Positions 5,903 to 11,748 of a stretch of DNA of 11,748 bases are shown here, in pieces. The translations under genes and the position numbers were made by a program. The notes below the pieces were generated by a model. It was not told the DNA's origin, did not search any database, and saw only the letters and a program-made list of their open reading frames with translations. The number at the start of each line of letters is the position of its first letter. Position 1 is the first letter of the stretch. Where the stretch lies: positions 1-11,748 of the forward strand of contig DNGI01000426.1 of assembly GCA_003486645.1 (NCBI GenBank), in the 5' to 3' direction. This stretch comes from Cyanobacteria bacterium UBA11370 (lineage in GTDB: Bacteria; Cyanobacteriota; Cyanobacteriia; Cyanobacteriales; Coleofasciculaceae).

Positions 5903-6766
5903 ATGTTTGATGCCACACAAATCCTCATTGACCACTTTGTTCAACAGATACGGGAAGGCTACCGACGTACCTACGGTGGCTGGAAGTCTGACTATGCTGA
6001 TATTATTGGCTGGGCAGGCAGTATGGCATTGGAAAATATTGCCAATAGTGATGCCCTTTATCACAATGTCGAGCATACAATTTTGGTCACGTTAGTCGGG
6101 CAGGAAATCCTGCGAGGTAAGCATATCCGTGAAGGAGGTATTTCCTGCGAAGACTGGATGCACGCCATTATTTCCTTACTGTGCCATGATATTGGCTATG
6201 TTAAAGGAGTTTGCCGACAAGACCGACAGCATGAAGGCTTATATGCTACAGGTGTAGATGGTGAGATGGTGAAGCTACCTCCAGGTGCAACCGATGCCAG
6301 CCTCACTCCCCACCATGTAGACCGAGGTAAATTGTTTATTGAGGAGCGCTTTGGTGGTAATTTACTGATTGATTCTGAAGAAATTAAGCGCAATATTGAA
6401 CTGACTCGTTTCCCTGTGCCCACAGATGCCGACCATCAAGATAAAGTTAAACTTCCTGGTTTGGTGAGAGCAGCAGATTTAATTGGTCAGCTTAGTGATC
6501 CCCGATATCTAAAGAAGATTAGTGCATTGTACTATGAATTTGAGGAAACTGGGGTAAACAAACACTTGGGTTATCGTCATCCAGGAGACTTGCGTAAGAA
6601 CTATTCCCAGTTTTACTGGAAAGGAGTTTATCCCTACATTGAACAGTCTTTACGCTACTTAGAATTGACTCTTGAAGGCAAACAAATTGTGGCTAATCTG
6701 TATGCGAATGTGTTTGTAGTAGAACATGAACAGCCCTCTCTCAAGCCATCTATCAGTGCAGCTTAA
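5903..6766 (+). CDS. HD-domain metal-dependent phosphohydrolase
   Basis: The family hydrolyses phosphate esters such as nucleotides or cyclic nucleotides using a metal pair held by His and Asp. From ATG 5903 the protein has 287 aa. The core motifs are HNVEH (H54, H58), CHDIGY (H95-D96), a HH pair at 137-138 and a late Asp in LVRAADLIGQLSD (D192). This is the H...HD...D order, and the HNxxH form recalls class-I cyclic-nucleotide phosphodiesterases, though the substrate cannot be inferred. It has no signal peptide, membrane segment or attached sensor domain. The frame is open back to GTG 5828, but a weak Shine-Dalgarno, GAGAG (5890-5894), lies 8 nt before ATG 5903, and the upstream residues run into DNA next to the tnpB element, so 5903 is preferred. 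It is probably monocistronic with a terminator at 6815. The nearby tnpB insertion may have replaced its native promoter. Confidence 0.8.
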   Translation: MFDATQILIDHFVQQIREGYRRTYGGWKSDYADIIGWAGSMALENIANSDALYHNVEHTILVTLVGQEILRGKHIREGGISCEDWMHAIISLLCHDIGYVKGVCRQDRQHEGLYATGVDGEMVKLPPGATDASLTPHHVDRGKLFIEERFGGNLLIDSEEIKRNIELTRFPVPTDADHQDKVKLPGLVRAADLIGQLSDPRYLKKISALYYEFEETGVNKHLGYRHPGDLRKNYSQFYWKGVYPYIEQSLRYLELTLEGKQIVANLYANVFVVEHEQPSLKPSISAA

Positions 6767-6814
6767 GTAGCCGATACTGTTTATCTTCCTCTAATTCAAA
6801 ATTTAAAAACAATA

Positions 6815-6854
6815 GGGTCATGGTTAATTTGTTTGCCATGACTCTTTCTCTTTA
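6815..6854 (+). terminator. Intrinsic terminator after the HD-domain gene
   Basis: GGGTCATGG (6815-6823) pairs with CCATGACTC (6836-6844), 9 bp with one G-U pair and a 12-nt loop, followed by the T-rich TTTCTCTTTA. It starts 48 nt after the stop codon. Confidence 0.65.
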
Positions 6855-6981
6855 TTAGTAATAAGTAGATTAGTAATGAGTAGTGTTGAGCGATCGCCTG
6901 CTAATGTTTGAGGGAATTGAATTAGAGATAACAATCGTCTAGCTTTTTGGGAAGGTAGGAGATGGCAGGTTAATGCTTAGT

Positions 6982-7033
6982 TTGAAATCGGCTGAATTCG
7001 GTATTATATTATAGGATATAATTGTATTATATT
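6982..7033 (+). promoter_or_regulatory. Promoter with operator-like repeats for the Panacea cassette
   Basis: TTGAAA (6982-6987) and TATATT (7005-7010) are spaced by 17 nt and form a plausible sigma-70-type promoter. Just after it lie a perfect inverted repeat, ATTATA-GGA-TATAAT (7008-7022), and a 10-bp direct repeat, GTATTATATT, at 7001-7010 and 7024-7033, 23 bp apart. Toxin-antitoxin operons are commonly autorepressed, so these repeats could be the binding site. AT-rich sequence makes such repeats easier by chance. Confidence 0.4.
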
Positions 7034-7082
7034 TATTCAAAACTGCTACTGTATCTATGCCTTTCCAAGAGGTCCATTGATT

Positions 7083-7631
7083 ATGGATTATCCATTTGAA
7101 TTTAATATAGATAAAGGAATTGATGCAATCCTTTACATCATCCAGAATGGAGCAAAGCCTACATTCCATCATATTTCTAAAGTTATATACTTTGCCGATA
7201 AAGAACACCTGCAAAAGTACGGTCGATTGATTTTTGGTGATCATTATGTTGCTATGAAGCATGGACCAGTTCCAAGTGAGATTTATGAGATTCTCAAAGT
7301 TACTAGGGGTGATAAATTGTTATCGTGTACACCTAATGAACTGGTTGACAAAGCTAAATCATCTTTCAGTGTTAAGGAGAAATATAAAGTTAACCAGCTA
7401 AGAGAGGCGAATTTAGACGTTTTTAGCGAATCTGACCTGGAGTGCTTAGATTACTCAATCACAAAATATGGAAACTTATCTTTTGACGAGCTTACAGATT
7501 TAAGCCATGATGAAGCTTGGGAAGCTACAACTGAAAATGAATTGATAGAAATTGAATATATTTTAGCTACCTTAGATAATGCCGATGAACTTATTGACCA
7601 TTTGCAAGATCAATATCCAGGAGAAGCCTGA
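7083..7631 (+). CDS. Panacea-domain (DUF4065/SocA-like) antitoxin
   Basis: Panacea domains are known as antitoxins that neutralise many unrelated toxins by direct binding; the SocA antitoxin of Caulobacter, which works as a protease adaptor, is related. The 182-aa protein shows the family core: PTFHHISKVIYFADKEHLQKYGR (26-48), GDHYVAMKHGPVPSEIYEIL (52-71) and a C-terminal helical part with SHDEAWE (141-147). It has no membrane segment. The frame opens at TTG 7077, but AGAGG (7068-7072) sits 10 nt before ATG 7083 and only 4 nt before the TTG, so ATG 7083 is chosen. Its stop overlaps the next gene's ATG by one base (TGATG), a translationally coupled antitoxin-first order typical of type II cassettes. 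HIP1 is absent, and the gene is more AT-rich than the left part of the window, consistent with acquisition by transfer. Confidence 0.88.
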   Translation: MDYPFEFNIDKGIDAILYIIQNGAKPTFHHISKVIYFADKEHLQKYGRLIFGDHYVAMKHGPVPSEIYEILKVTRGDKLLSCTPNELVDKAKSSFSVKEKYKVNQLREANLDVFSESDLECLDYSITKYGNLSFDELTDLSHDEAWEATTENELIEIEYILATLDNADELIDHLQDQYPGEA

Positions 7632-7990
7632 TGATCTCAAAGTGGGAAATATTCTACGTGCCTTCTTGCCGTTATGCTAAACCGATAAAAGATAAATTTG
7701 TAGTGATCGCTTATGTAAATCCTTCACCACATGGATTCTTTATTAATTCAAGAATAAATAAATTTATAAGCAACAGACCTTATCTTTTGGCTTGTGAAGC
7801 TCAAATATTGGCTAATCAACATCCATTTCTTAAATACGATTCTTATATAGACTGTAGAGAAATATTCTCTTTTTTGGAAAGTGAATTAACGGATACAAGA
7901 GGAATTATGAGTTCAGATGCACAGGCAGCAGTCATTGAAGCCGTAAATTCTTGCCGTGTTTTAGAACGCATACATAAGACTAGAATTTAA
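7631..7990 (+). CDS. Putative toxin partner of the Panacea antitoxin, 119 aa
   Basis: The gene is coupled to the antitoxin by a TGATG overlap and has an excellent Shine-Dalgarno, AGGAG (7619-7623), 7 nt before ATG 7631. Its role as toxin is inferred from this position and size. The protein begins with a short beta-rich stretch (KWEIFYVPSCRYAKP), then KDKFVVIAYVNPSPHGFFINSRIN (20-43), a conserved-looking HPFLKYDSYIDC segment (64-75) and a C-terminal helix (94-114). The pattern of lysine-hydrophobic strand, Gly-Phe-Phe-Ile-Asn-Ser and charged YDSYID recalls the SH3-like barrel of PemK/MazF ribonucleases, but the match is weak and no catalytic residue can be assigned. There is no membrane helix, Fic motif or HEPN RxxxxH motif. 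It could also be a non-toxic accessory protein. Confidence 0.7.
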   Translation: MISKWEIFYVPSCRYAKPIKDKFVVIAYVNPSPHGFFINSRINKFISNRPYLLACEAQILANQHPFLKYDSYIDCREIFSFLESELTDTRGIMSSDAQAAVIEAVNSCRVLERIHKTRI

Positions 7991-8053
7991 AAATAACAAA
8001 CAACAATGCTTTTCAGGATGAGCGCATTAACCTTTTCCAAAGCCGTTAGAATC

Positions 8054-8108
8054 TATTAAGCGATCGCCGAGTGTCGAGACTTGCTCAACAGTAGGCGATC
8101 GCTTAATA
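8054..8108. terminator. Long hairpin with HIP1 in both arms, probable bidirectional terminator
   Basis: TATTAAGCGATCGCC (8054-8068) and GGCGATCGCTTAATA (8094-8108) are perfect 15-bp arms around a 25-nt loop. Each arm contains a full HIP1 octamer. It lies between the convergent toxin gene and ABC transporter gene, where one hairpin could stop transcription from both sides. There are TTAATA ends but no long T tract. Confidence 0.5.
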
Positions 8109-8142
8109 CCATTTTGGATTTTAGATTTTGGATTGGGTAATC

Positions 8143-8166
8143 TGATGGCTGATAGCTGATAGCTAA
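8143..8166. repeat. Short direct repeat GCTGATA near the ABC gene 3' end
   Basis: GCTGATAGCTGATAGCTAAC is a 7-bp unit repeated twice with a degenerate third copy. It follows a TTTTAGATTTTGGATT stretch related to the AAAATCT repeat at 189-220. Both look like common cyanobacterial intergenic repeat debris. Confidence 0.5.
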
Positions 8167-8178
8167 CTGCTAGAACAG

Positions 8179-9996
8179 CTACAATAACTCCCCAGTTTCT
8201 TGTAACGAATGCAAACGTTGATAAATCCCCTCATGACGCAGCAATTCTTCATGACTACCAACTTCAACAATTCGCCCTTGATCGAGAACTACAATTTTAT
8301 CTGCATCCCGTACCGTACTCAGTCGGTGAGCAATAATAATTGTAGTGCGAGTCCCTTGAATACTCCGCATTGCTAACTGAATCGATCGCTCAGATTCGTA
8401 GTCTAAACTAGATGTTGCTTCATCAAAAACTAACACATCTGGCTCTACTAATAGCGCCCTTGCAATACCCAATCGTTGCCGTTGCCCACCCGATAATCGC
8501 AATCCACGCTCACCCACTACGGTATAGTAACCTTGAGGCAATTGTTCAATCACCTCATCCATTCTCGCAATGCGACAAGCGTCTTGAACCTTCTGGAAAC
8601 TAATACTAGGATTTCCATAAGTCAGGTTATCGAGCAACGTACCATTAAAGATATCAACTTCCTGGTGAACAATTGCTAAACGCTTGCGATATCCCGTAAT
8701 ATCCAAATTACGAATATCGACCCCATCCATTAAAATCCGACCTTCATTCGGTTCAAAATACCGAAATAAAAGCTTGACTAAAGTAGACTTTCCCGAACCA
8801 GAACGACCGACTAATGCTACAGTTTGATAGGGTTCAATCAGCAGTTGAACGTCCTTTAAAACGGGTCGTCGAGTATCATAACTAAAACTCAGATTACAAA
8901 ACTCAACCTTACCCGTAAACTGATAAGATTTGGGAGTATCAGTCGCATCTAAAACAATCCCAACCCCATCTCTGCCTGTTGGTAACTGGATAAATTCATG
9001 AAATCGAATCATTGAGGCATAACGACGAGCAAATGTTTCCGCTAGAAGATTAATCGGTTCTAGTTCTGCGTAGGCAATGCTACCGACGGTTAAAATCGTC
9101 ATAAAGTGCCCTAGGGAAATATGACCTTGTATCGTCGATAACAATGCCAAAGCCAGTATAGAAAACACACAGGTTTGAATCACCGTTCGTTGCCAGGTTG
9201 CCAATTTAACGTAACCCAAATGAAGGCGATACAAAACAAATGTGAGTTCCCGATTTAAACGCGATCGCTGCCGCTTAAGTTCCACGGCTTCCGCCGCAAA
9301 TGCTTTGACGGTTTTAACATTGGTAACAATTTCTGAGGTGCGACTTTCAGTATTTTCTTGATACCGATCTAATATCTCCTCCTGGTCAATTAATTTCTTT
9401 AAATCTCTCAGACCAAAGCCCAAAATTAATACAAAAGAAATTAAAAACCCAAGACCAATTCGCCACTCAATTAACCAGATAATCACAAAAATACCCAGTA
9501 CCCGTGCTAATTTAGGAATGAGTTGTCCGGCAATTTCTGGATAAGTCCAAGTATGATTGGCAATCCCTTTGGCAACTCGTGTAGCAATCCGTCCCGGATT
9601 ATGTTCGTCGTAAAAATCAAGGGGTAGAGTCAGAATCTTTTCTATCGCTTTCTCTAATTGATCACGACGCGCACGTAGGGGAATTTCCCAGTGAAACCAA
9701 CTACTGATCCAAGGTTGAATTGGCGCTCGAACAACGGTGACAATGAAAATGATCGTCAGTAGTACTGTCAGGGACAAAAACTGATTCACCGAAGTTTGGG
9801 TAAGAGTAGCAACAGTCTCCACCCAACTTTTCCAGGGTTCATCTAGGGGTTGATTCGATAAAACGTTCAAAATTTGCCCGATCGCATAGGGGGCCATCAG
9901 ATCGATAATTTCAAAGGCGCTGGCGGCAGCAATGCTTAAGATAGAGATGCCCCAATAGGGGCGAAAATAGTTGAGGATATCTCGAAAGTTGGCCAT
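8179..9996 (-). CDS. ABC transporter half-molecule: membrane domain fused to ATPase (MsbA/ABCB type)
   Basis: This 605-aa protein would form a homodimeric or heterodimeric exporter in the cytoplasmic membrane. The N-terminal domain (about 15-325) has the six hydrophobic segments of a type IV/ABCB exporter, including 17-37, 74-92, 164-180, 181-197 and 275-290, with coupling helices such as LDFYDEHNPGRIATRV (126-141). The ATPase domain (about 360-600) is complete: Walker A GRSGSGKST (397-405), Q-loop Q445, signature LSGGQ (501-505), Walker B VLVFDEA (521-527) with catalytic E526, D-loop SSLD (529-532) and switch H557. Substrate is unknown; lipids, peptides or drugs are all possible, and no peptidase domain is fused. 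The start at ATG 9996 (MANFRDIL) has GGGAG 4 nt upstream. It is convergent with the toxin gene. A strong palindrome at 10053-10080 lies in its promoter region. One HIP1 site (9261) is internal. Confidence 0.92.
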   Translation of the reverse strand: MANFRDILNYFRPYWGISILSIAAASAFEIIDLMAPYAIGQILNVLSNQPLDEPWKSWVETVATLTQTSVNQFLSLTVLLTIIFIVTVVRAPIQPWISSWFHWEIPLRARRDQLEKAIEKILTLPLDFYDEHNPGRIATRVAKGIANHTWTYPEIAGQLIPKLARVLGIFVIIWLIEWRIGLGFLISFVLILGFGLRDLKKLIDQEEILDRYQENTESRTSEIVTNVKTVKAFAAEAVELKRQRSRLNRELTFVLYRLHLGYVKLATWQRTVIQTCVFSILALALLSTIQGHISLGHFMTILTVGSIAYAELEPINLLAETFARRYASMIRFHEFIQLPTGRDGVGIVLDATDTPKSYQFTGKVEFCNLSFSYDTRRPVLKDVQLLIEPYQTVALVGRSGSGKSTLVKLLFRYFEPNEGRILMDGVDIRNLDITGYRKRLAIVHQEVDIFNGTLLDNLTYGNPSISFQKVQDACRIARMDEVIEQLPQGYYTVVGERGLRLSGGQRQRLGIARALLVEPDVLVFDEATSSLDYESERSIQLAMRSIQGTRTTIIIAHRLSTVRDADKIVVLDQGRIVEVGSHEELLRHEGIYQRLHSLQETGELL

Positions 9997-10052
9997 GATG
10001 CTCCCGACTTAGCAGCACTGGCATAACCTAAACAGGAGTTTCTACCAGTCTT

Positions 10053-10080
10053 TGTAGTATATAAAATACATTATACTACA
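10053..10080 (-). promoter_or_regulatory. Operator-like palindrome overlapping the ABC gene promoter
   Basis: TGTAGTATA (10053-10061) and TATACTACA (10072-10080) are perfect 9-bp arms separated by 10 nt. On the minus strand a TATAAT -10 candidate (10075-10070) starts inside the arm, about 75 nt upstream of the ABC ATG at 9996; no good -35 is seen. A bound dimer would cover the promoter, suggesting repression. Being AT-rich and lacking a T tail, it is a poor terminator for the upstream 163-aa gene. The cognate regulator is not in the window. Confidence 0.45.
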
Positions 10081-10104
10081 GTTGCTATTCGGTGAGTCAT
10101 GAAT

Positions 10105-10596
10105 TTAGTGATGAATTTGAAGAGTTAGGACATAGCAACCGAGTTGAAGGTTTTTTGACCAGAGTTCATAGGTAAGTTCCAGGCGTTGCGGTAGAGAATT
10201 GCCCTCTAACTGGAGAAACCGAGTGTAATTCCGCAATTGAAATGACTCATGAGGCTTGAGGGTGTCACCTCGTAACCAATAGCGGCTGATACCGTAAACC
10301 CCTCGTTCCCAAAGGTGACGATAACTTAGACTACCGTGACCCTGCATCGTCATCATCACCCGGTAAGGGGAAATTTCTAGCCACAGGAGTCGGTGATTGT
10401 TATTCTTGGTTGAGTGAGTCTCTCCAGTTGTAGGGTCTTGTGGAGTCAATTCCTGAAGAGCAGGCTCTCTCAAAAGCAAGTGAAACCGTTCTTGGTCTTT
10501 TTGATAGAGTGTAGCAGCAGTTTCTACAGTAAACCAAATCGGCAGATCGGTAGACACTAGGGAGAGGCAAATGGGCAAGCGGTGATGGGTGAGCAT
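10105..10596 (-). CDS. Hypothetical protein, 163 aa
   Basis: I do not recognise the family. The sequence starts MLTHHRLPICLSLVSTDLPIWFTVETAATLYQ. The first 20 residues are fairly hydrophobic but lack a positive N-terminus or clear cleavage site, so secretion is unlikely. A polar, low-complexity stretch (PTTGETHSTKNNN, 55-67) separates it from a mixed strand/helix region rich in aromatic residues and Arg (RYWLRGDTLK, LRNYTRFLQLEGNSLPQRLELTYELW). No metal-binding or nucleotide-binding motif is seen. It runs in the same direction as the ABC gene, 108 nt upstream of it, with the palindrome at 10053 in between, so cotranscription is uncertain. ATG 10596 has no obvious Shine-Dalgarno, so the start may lie further inside. 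It is next to the copy 2 tnpB right end. Confidence 0.6.
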   Translation of the reverse strand: MLTHHRLPICLSLVSTDLPIWFTVETAATLYQKDQERFHLLLREPALQELTPQDPTTGETHSTKNNNHRLLWLEISPYRVMMTMQGHGSLSYRHLWERGVYGISRYWLRGDTLKPHESFQLRNYTRFLQLEGNSLPQRLELTYELWSKNLQLGCYVLTLQIHH

Positions 10597-10680
10597 GAAA
10601 TTTGAGCCACTAAATGGAGATATGTAGCATACCTTTCCACTTCATAACAAAGATTCGTACCTACCTGCCAACGGTATTTC

Positions 10681-10913
10681 CAGTGAACTACCTACACCGC
10701 CCTACGGGTCGGTGTGGGCTTCCTGTCCAACAGAAAGCACCGTAGTAGATTTCTTTCGTCCTCTATTACTGCGTCTTACATCTGGACAACAGGCTTTATC
10801 CCCCGTTCCAGAGGAGCCAGCGCCGTGGGCGGGTTTCCCACGCCACTTGCCACAACGGGGGTTCCCCCCGCAAGGCAGTGGCTCGACTTGAGGCGACTGG
10901 CGTGTCAAGATTC
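10681..10913 (-). ncRNA. Putative omega-RNA, copy 2
   Basis: It has the same helices as copy 1. The right-end stem is ACACCG-CCC-TAC-GGG-T-CGGTGT (10694-10715); relative to copy 1, two base pairs have changed on both sides while the TAC loop and bulged T are kept. The composite stem lies at about 10842-10882 with a TTC loop in place of GAA. The guide would start left of about 10681. Confidence 0.55.
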
Positions 10914-11748
10914 GTAGTCCTTGATCTCGAAGGTTAATAGCTGCGTTGATGTCCCTATCGTGGCTAGTTTGGCAATGCTCACAAGTCCAATTTCTGACAT
11001 CCAGCGGTAGGCTACTGACTTGATTAAGACATACATGGCAGGTCTTAGAGCTAGGGAAAAATCTATCAACTTCCTGATAAACTTTCCCTTCCCTTTCCGC
11101 CTTGTATTTAAGCATGGTGCAGAACATCCCCCAGCCCACCTGATGGATTGATTTAGCTAGGCAATGATTTCTCATCATCCCTTTGACATTGAGATTTTCT
11201 ACTACAATTACTTGGTTTTCGTTAACTATCCTACGCGATAGCTTGTGCAGAAAATCTTTACGGCAGTTAGTAATTTTTCGGTGAACTCTAGCAACTTTCT
11301 TTCTGGCTTTATTGCGGTTATTAGAACCTTTCTGTTTTCGAGATAGTTGCTGTTGCTTAAGCTTTAAGTTTCTCTCGTGCTTGTTGAGTATTCGAGGGTT
11401 GTCTTCCTTATCACCATCACTGGTAACAGCGAAGTGGGTCAATCCCAAGTCAATACCTACTGCGTTCCCCTCAAGGGTTGAGGAGGGTTTCTCTTTGCCA
11501 TCATCGAACAAGATCGCAGCGAAGTATTGGTTGGAGCAATTTTTCGATAGGGTGACAGTCTTAATCTTGCCCTCAATTGTTCTATGAATAATTGCTGATA
11601 CCTCACCGATTTTGGGAAGAGTTAAATGTTTTTCTTTTATTTTGACATTCTGAGGGTACTGGATTGATTGCTTGCCATTTTTGGATTTGAATCTCGGATA
11701 TTTAGCCCTTTTTTCAAAAAAGTTCTTCAAAGCTACTCCCAGGTTTAA
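10702..11748 (-). CDS. tnpB: RNA-guided endonuclease TnpB, IS200/IS605 family (copy 2, 5' end outside the window)
   Basis: The frame runs in phase to the window edge. The visible part matches copy 1 residues 82 onward at about 85% by eye, so about 80 N-terminal residues lie outside. An internal TTG at 11730 should not be taken as the start. All nuclease landmarks are kept: Asp in GIDLGLTHF, Glu in VVENLNVKGM, Asp in HDRDINAAINL, and the zinc ribbon CHVC...CEHC. It should therefore be active. Differences cluster in the middle domain (for example KEKPSSTLEG against KDWPHSSTDG) and at the extreme C-terminus, while the region over the predicted omega-RNA is nearly identical. The TAG used by copy 1 is changed, so translation runs seven codons further (QEAHTDP) and stops inside the right-end hairpin. 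Confidence 0.92.
   Translation of the reverse strand, partial: LNLGVALKNFFEKRAKYPRFKSKNGKQSIQYPQNVKIKEKHLTLPKIGEVSAIIHRTIEGKIKTVTLSKNCSNQYFAAILFDDGKEKPSSTLEGNAVGIDLGLTHFAVTSDGDKEDNPRILNKHERNLKLKQQQLSRKQKGSNNRNKARKKVARVHRKITNCRKDFLHKLSRRIVNENQVIVVENLNVKGMMRNHCLAKSIHQVGWGMFCTMLKYKAEREGKVYQEVDRFFPSSKTCHVCLNQVSSLPLDVRNWTCEHCQTSHDRDINAAINLRDQGLRILTRQSPQVEPLPCGGNPRCGKWRGKPAHGAGSSGTGDKACCPDVRRSNRGRKKSTTVLSVGQEAHTDP

Larger units (their letters stand above)
6767..7082. other. Gap between HD gene and the Panacea cassette
   Basis: It contains the HD gene terminator (6815-6854), a HIP1 site (6890-6897) and, from about 6982, the AT-rich promoter/operator region of the toxin-antitoxin cassette. No gene is supported here. 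An open frame on the minus strand (7262-6939) is AT-rich and mostly antisense to the promoter and antitoxin start. Confidence 0.6.
10681..11748 (-). mobile_element. IS200/IS605-type tnpB element, copy 2, cut by the window end
   Basis: The right end starts at CAGTGAACTACC (10681-10692), as in copy 1, with unrelated sequence to its left. The left end lies beyond the window. It has the same orientation as copy 1. No tnpA is visible, though it could lie outside. Confidence 0.75.

Noticed and set aside
6939..7262. 107-codon open frame on - over the Panacea promoter
   Set aside because: It is an AT-rich shadow of the antitoxin 5' end and the promoter region.
10054..10079. NtcA binding site (GTA-N8-TAC) in the palindrome ahead of the ABC gene
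   Set aside because: The available GTA and TAC pairs are spaced by 7 or 10 nt, not 8, and the promoter geometry does not fit.

Overview
The window is chromosomal DNA of a cyanobacterium, probably filamentous. Eight copies of the HIP1 octamer GCGATCGC lie in 11.7 kb (starts at 288, 568, 1054, 3141, 6890, 8060, 8095, 9261). There is also a cyanobacterial-type diflavin flavoprotein of the photosynthetic O2-reducing (Mehler-like) class, an Fe superoxide dismutase, short tandem-repeat tracts between genes, and two copies of a cyanobacterial-type IS200/IS605 tnpB. Species cannot be named from the sequence alone.

Left part (1-4200), all on +: a flavodiiron protein of the Flv1/Flv2 type (226-1950) sits behind two short tandem-repeat arrays. 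A 520-bp AT-rich gap follows, then a 28-repeat pentapeptide protein (2471-2917), a strong hairpin, sodB (3224-3820) with a clear terminator, and a small conserved-looking protein (3984-4202). The flavoprotein and sodB both deal with oxygen by-products of photosynthesis, but they are separated by other genes and terminators, so they are not an operon.

Middle and right part (4200-11748): two tnpB genes, about 85% identical in protein by eye, lie in the same orientation on the - strand. One is complete (4410-5672) and one is cut by the window end (10702-11748). Neither has a tnpA beside it. Both carry the right-end hairpin expected to form the 3' part of an omega-RNA, with a putative guide immediately beyond it. 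Between them lie about 5 kb of accessory genes: an HD-domain phosphohydrolase (5903-6766), a two-gene Panacea antitoxin/putative toxin cassette (7083-7990), a convergent ABC half-transporter (9996-8179) and an unrecognised 163-aa protein (10596-10105).

The most interesting signals are in the tnpB copies and the toxin-antitoxin pair. A 121-bp block of the two tnpB 3' ends is identical except for a 3-nt hairpin loop that is exactly reverse-complemented. The right-end hairpin shows compensatory base-pair changes. The Panacea cassette pairs a recognisable antitoxin domain with a small toxin candidate that I cannot assign to a named family.
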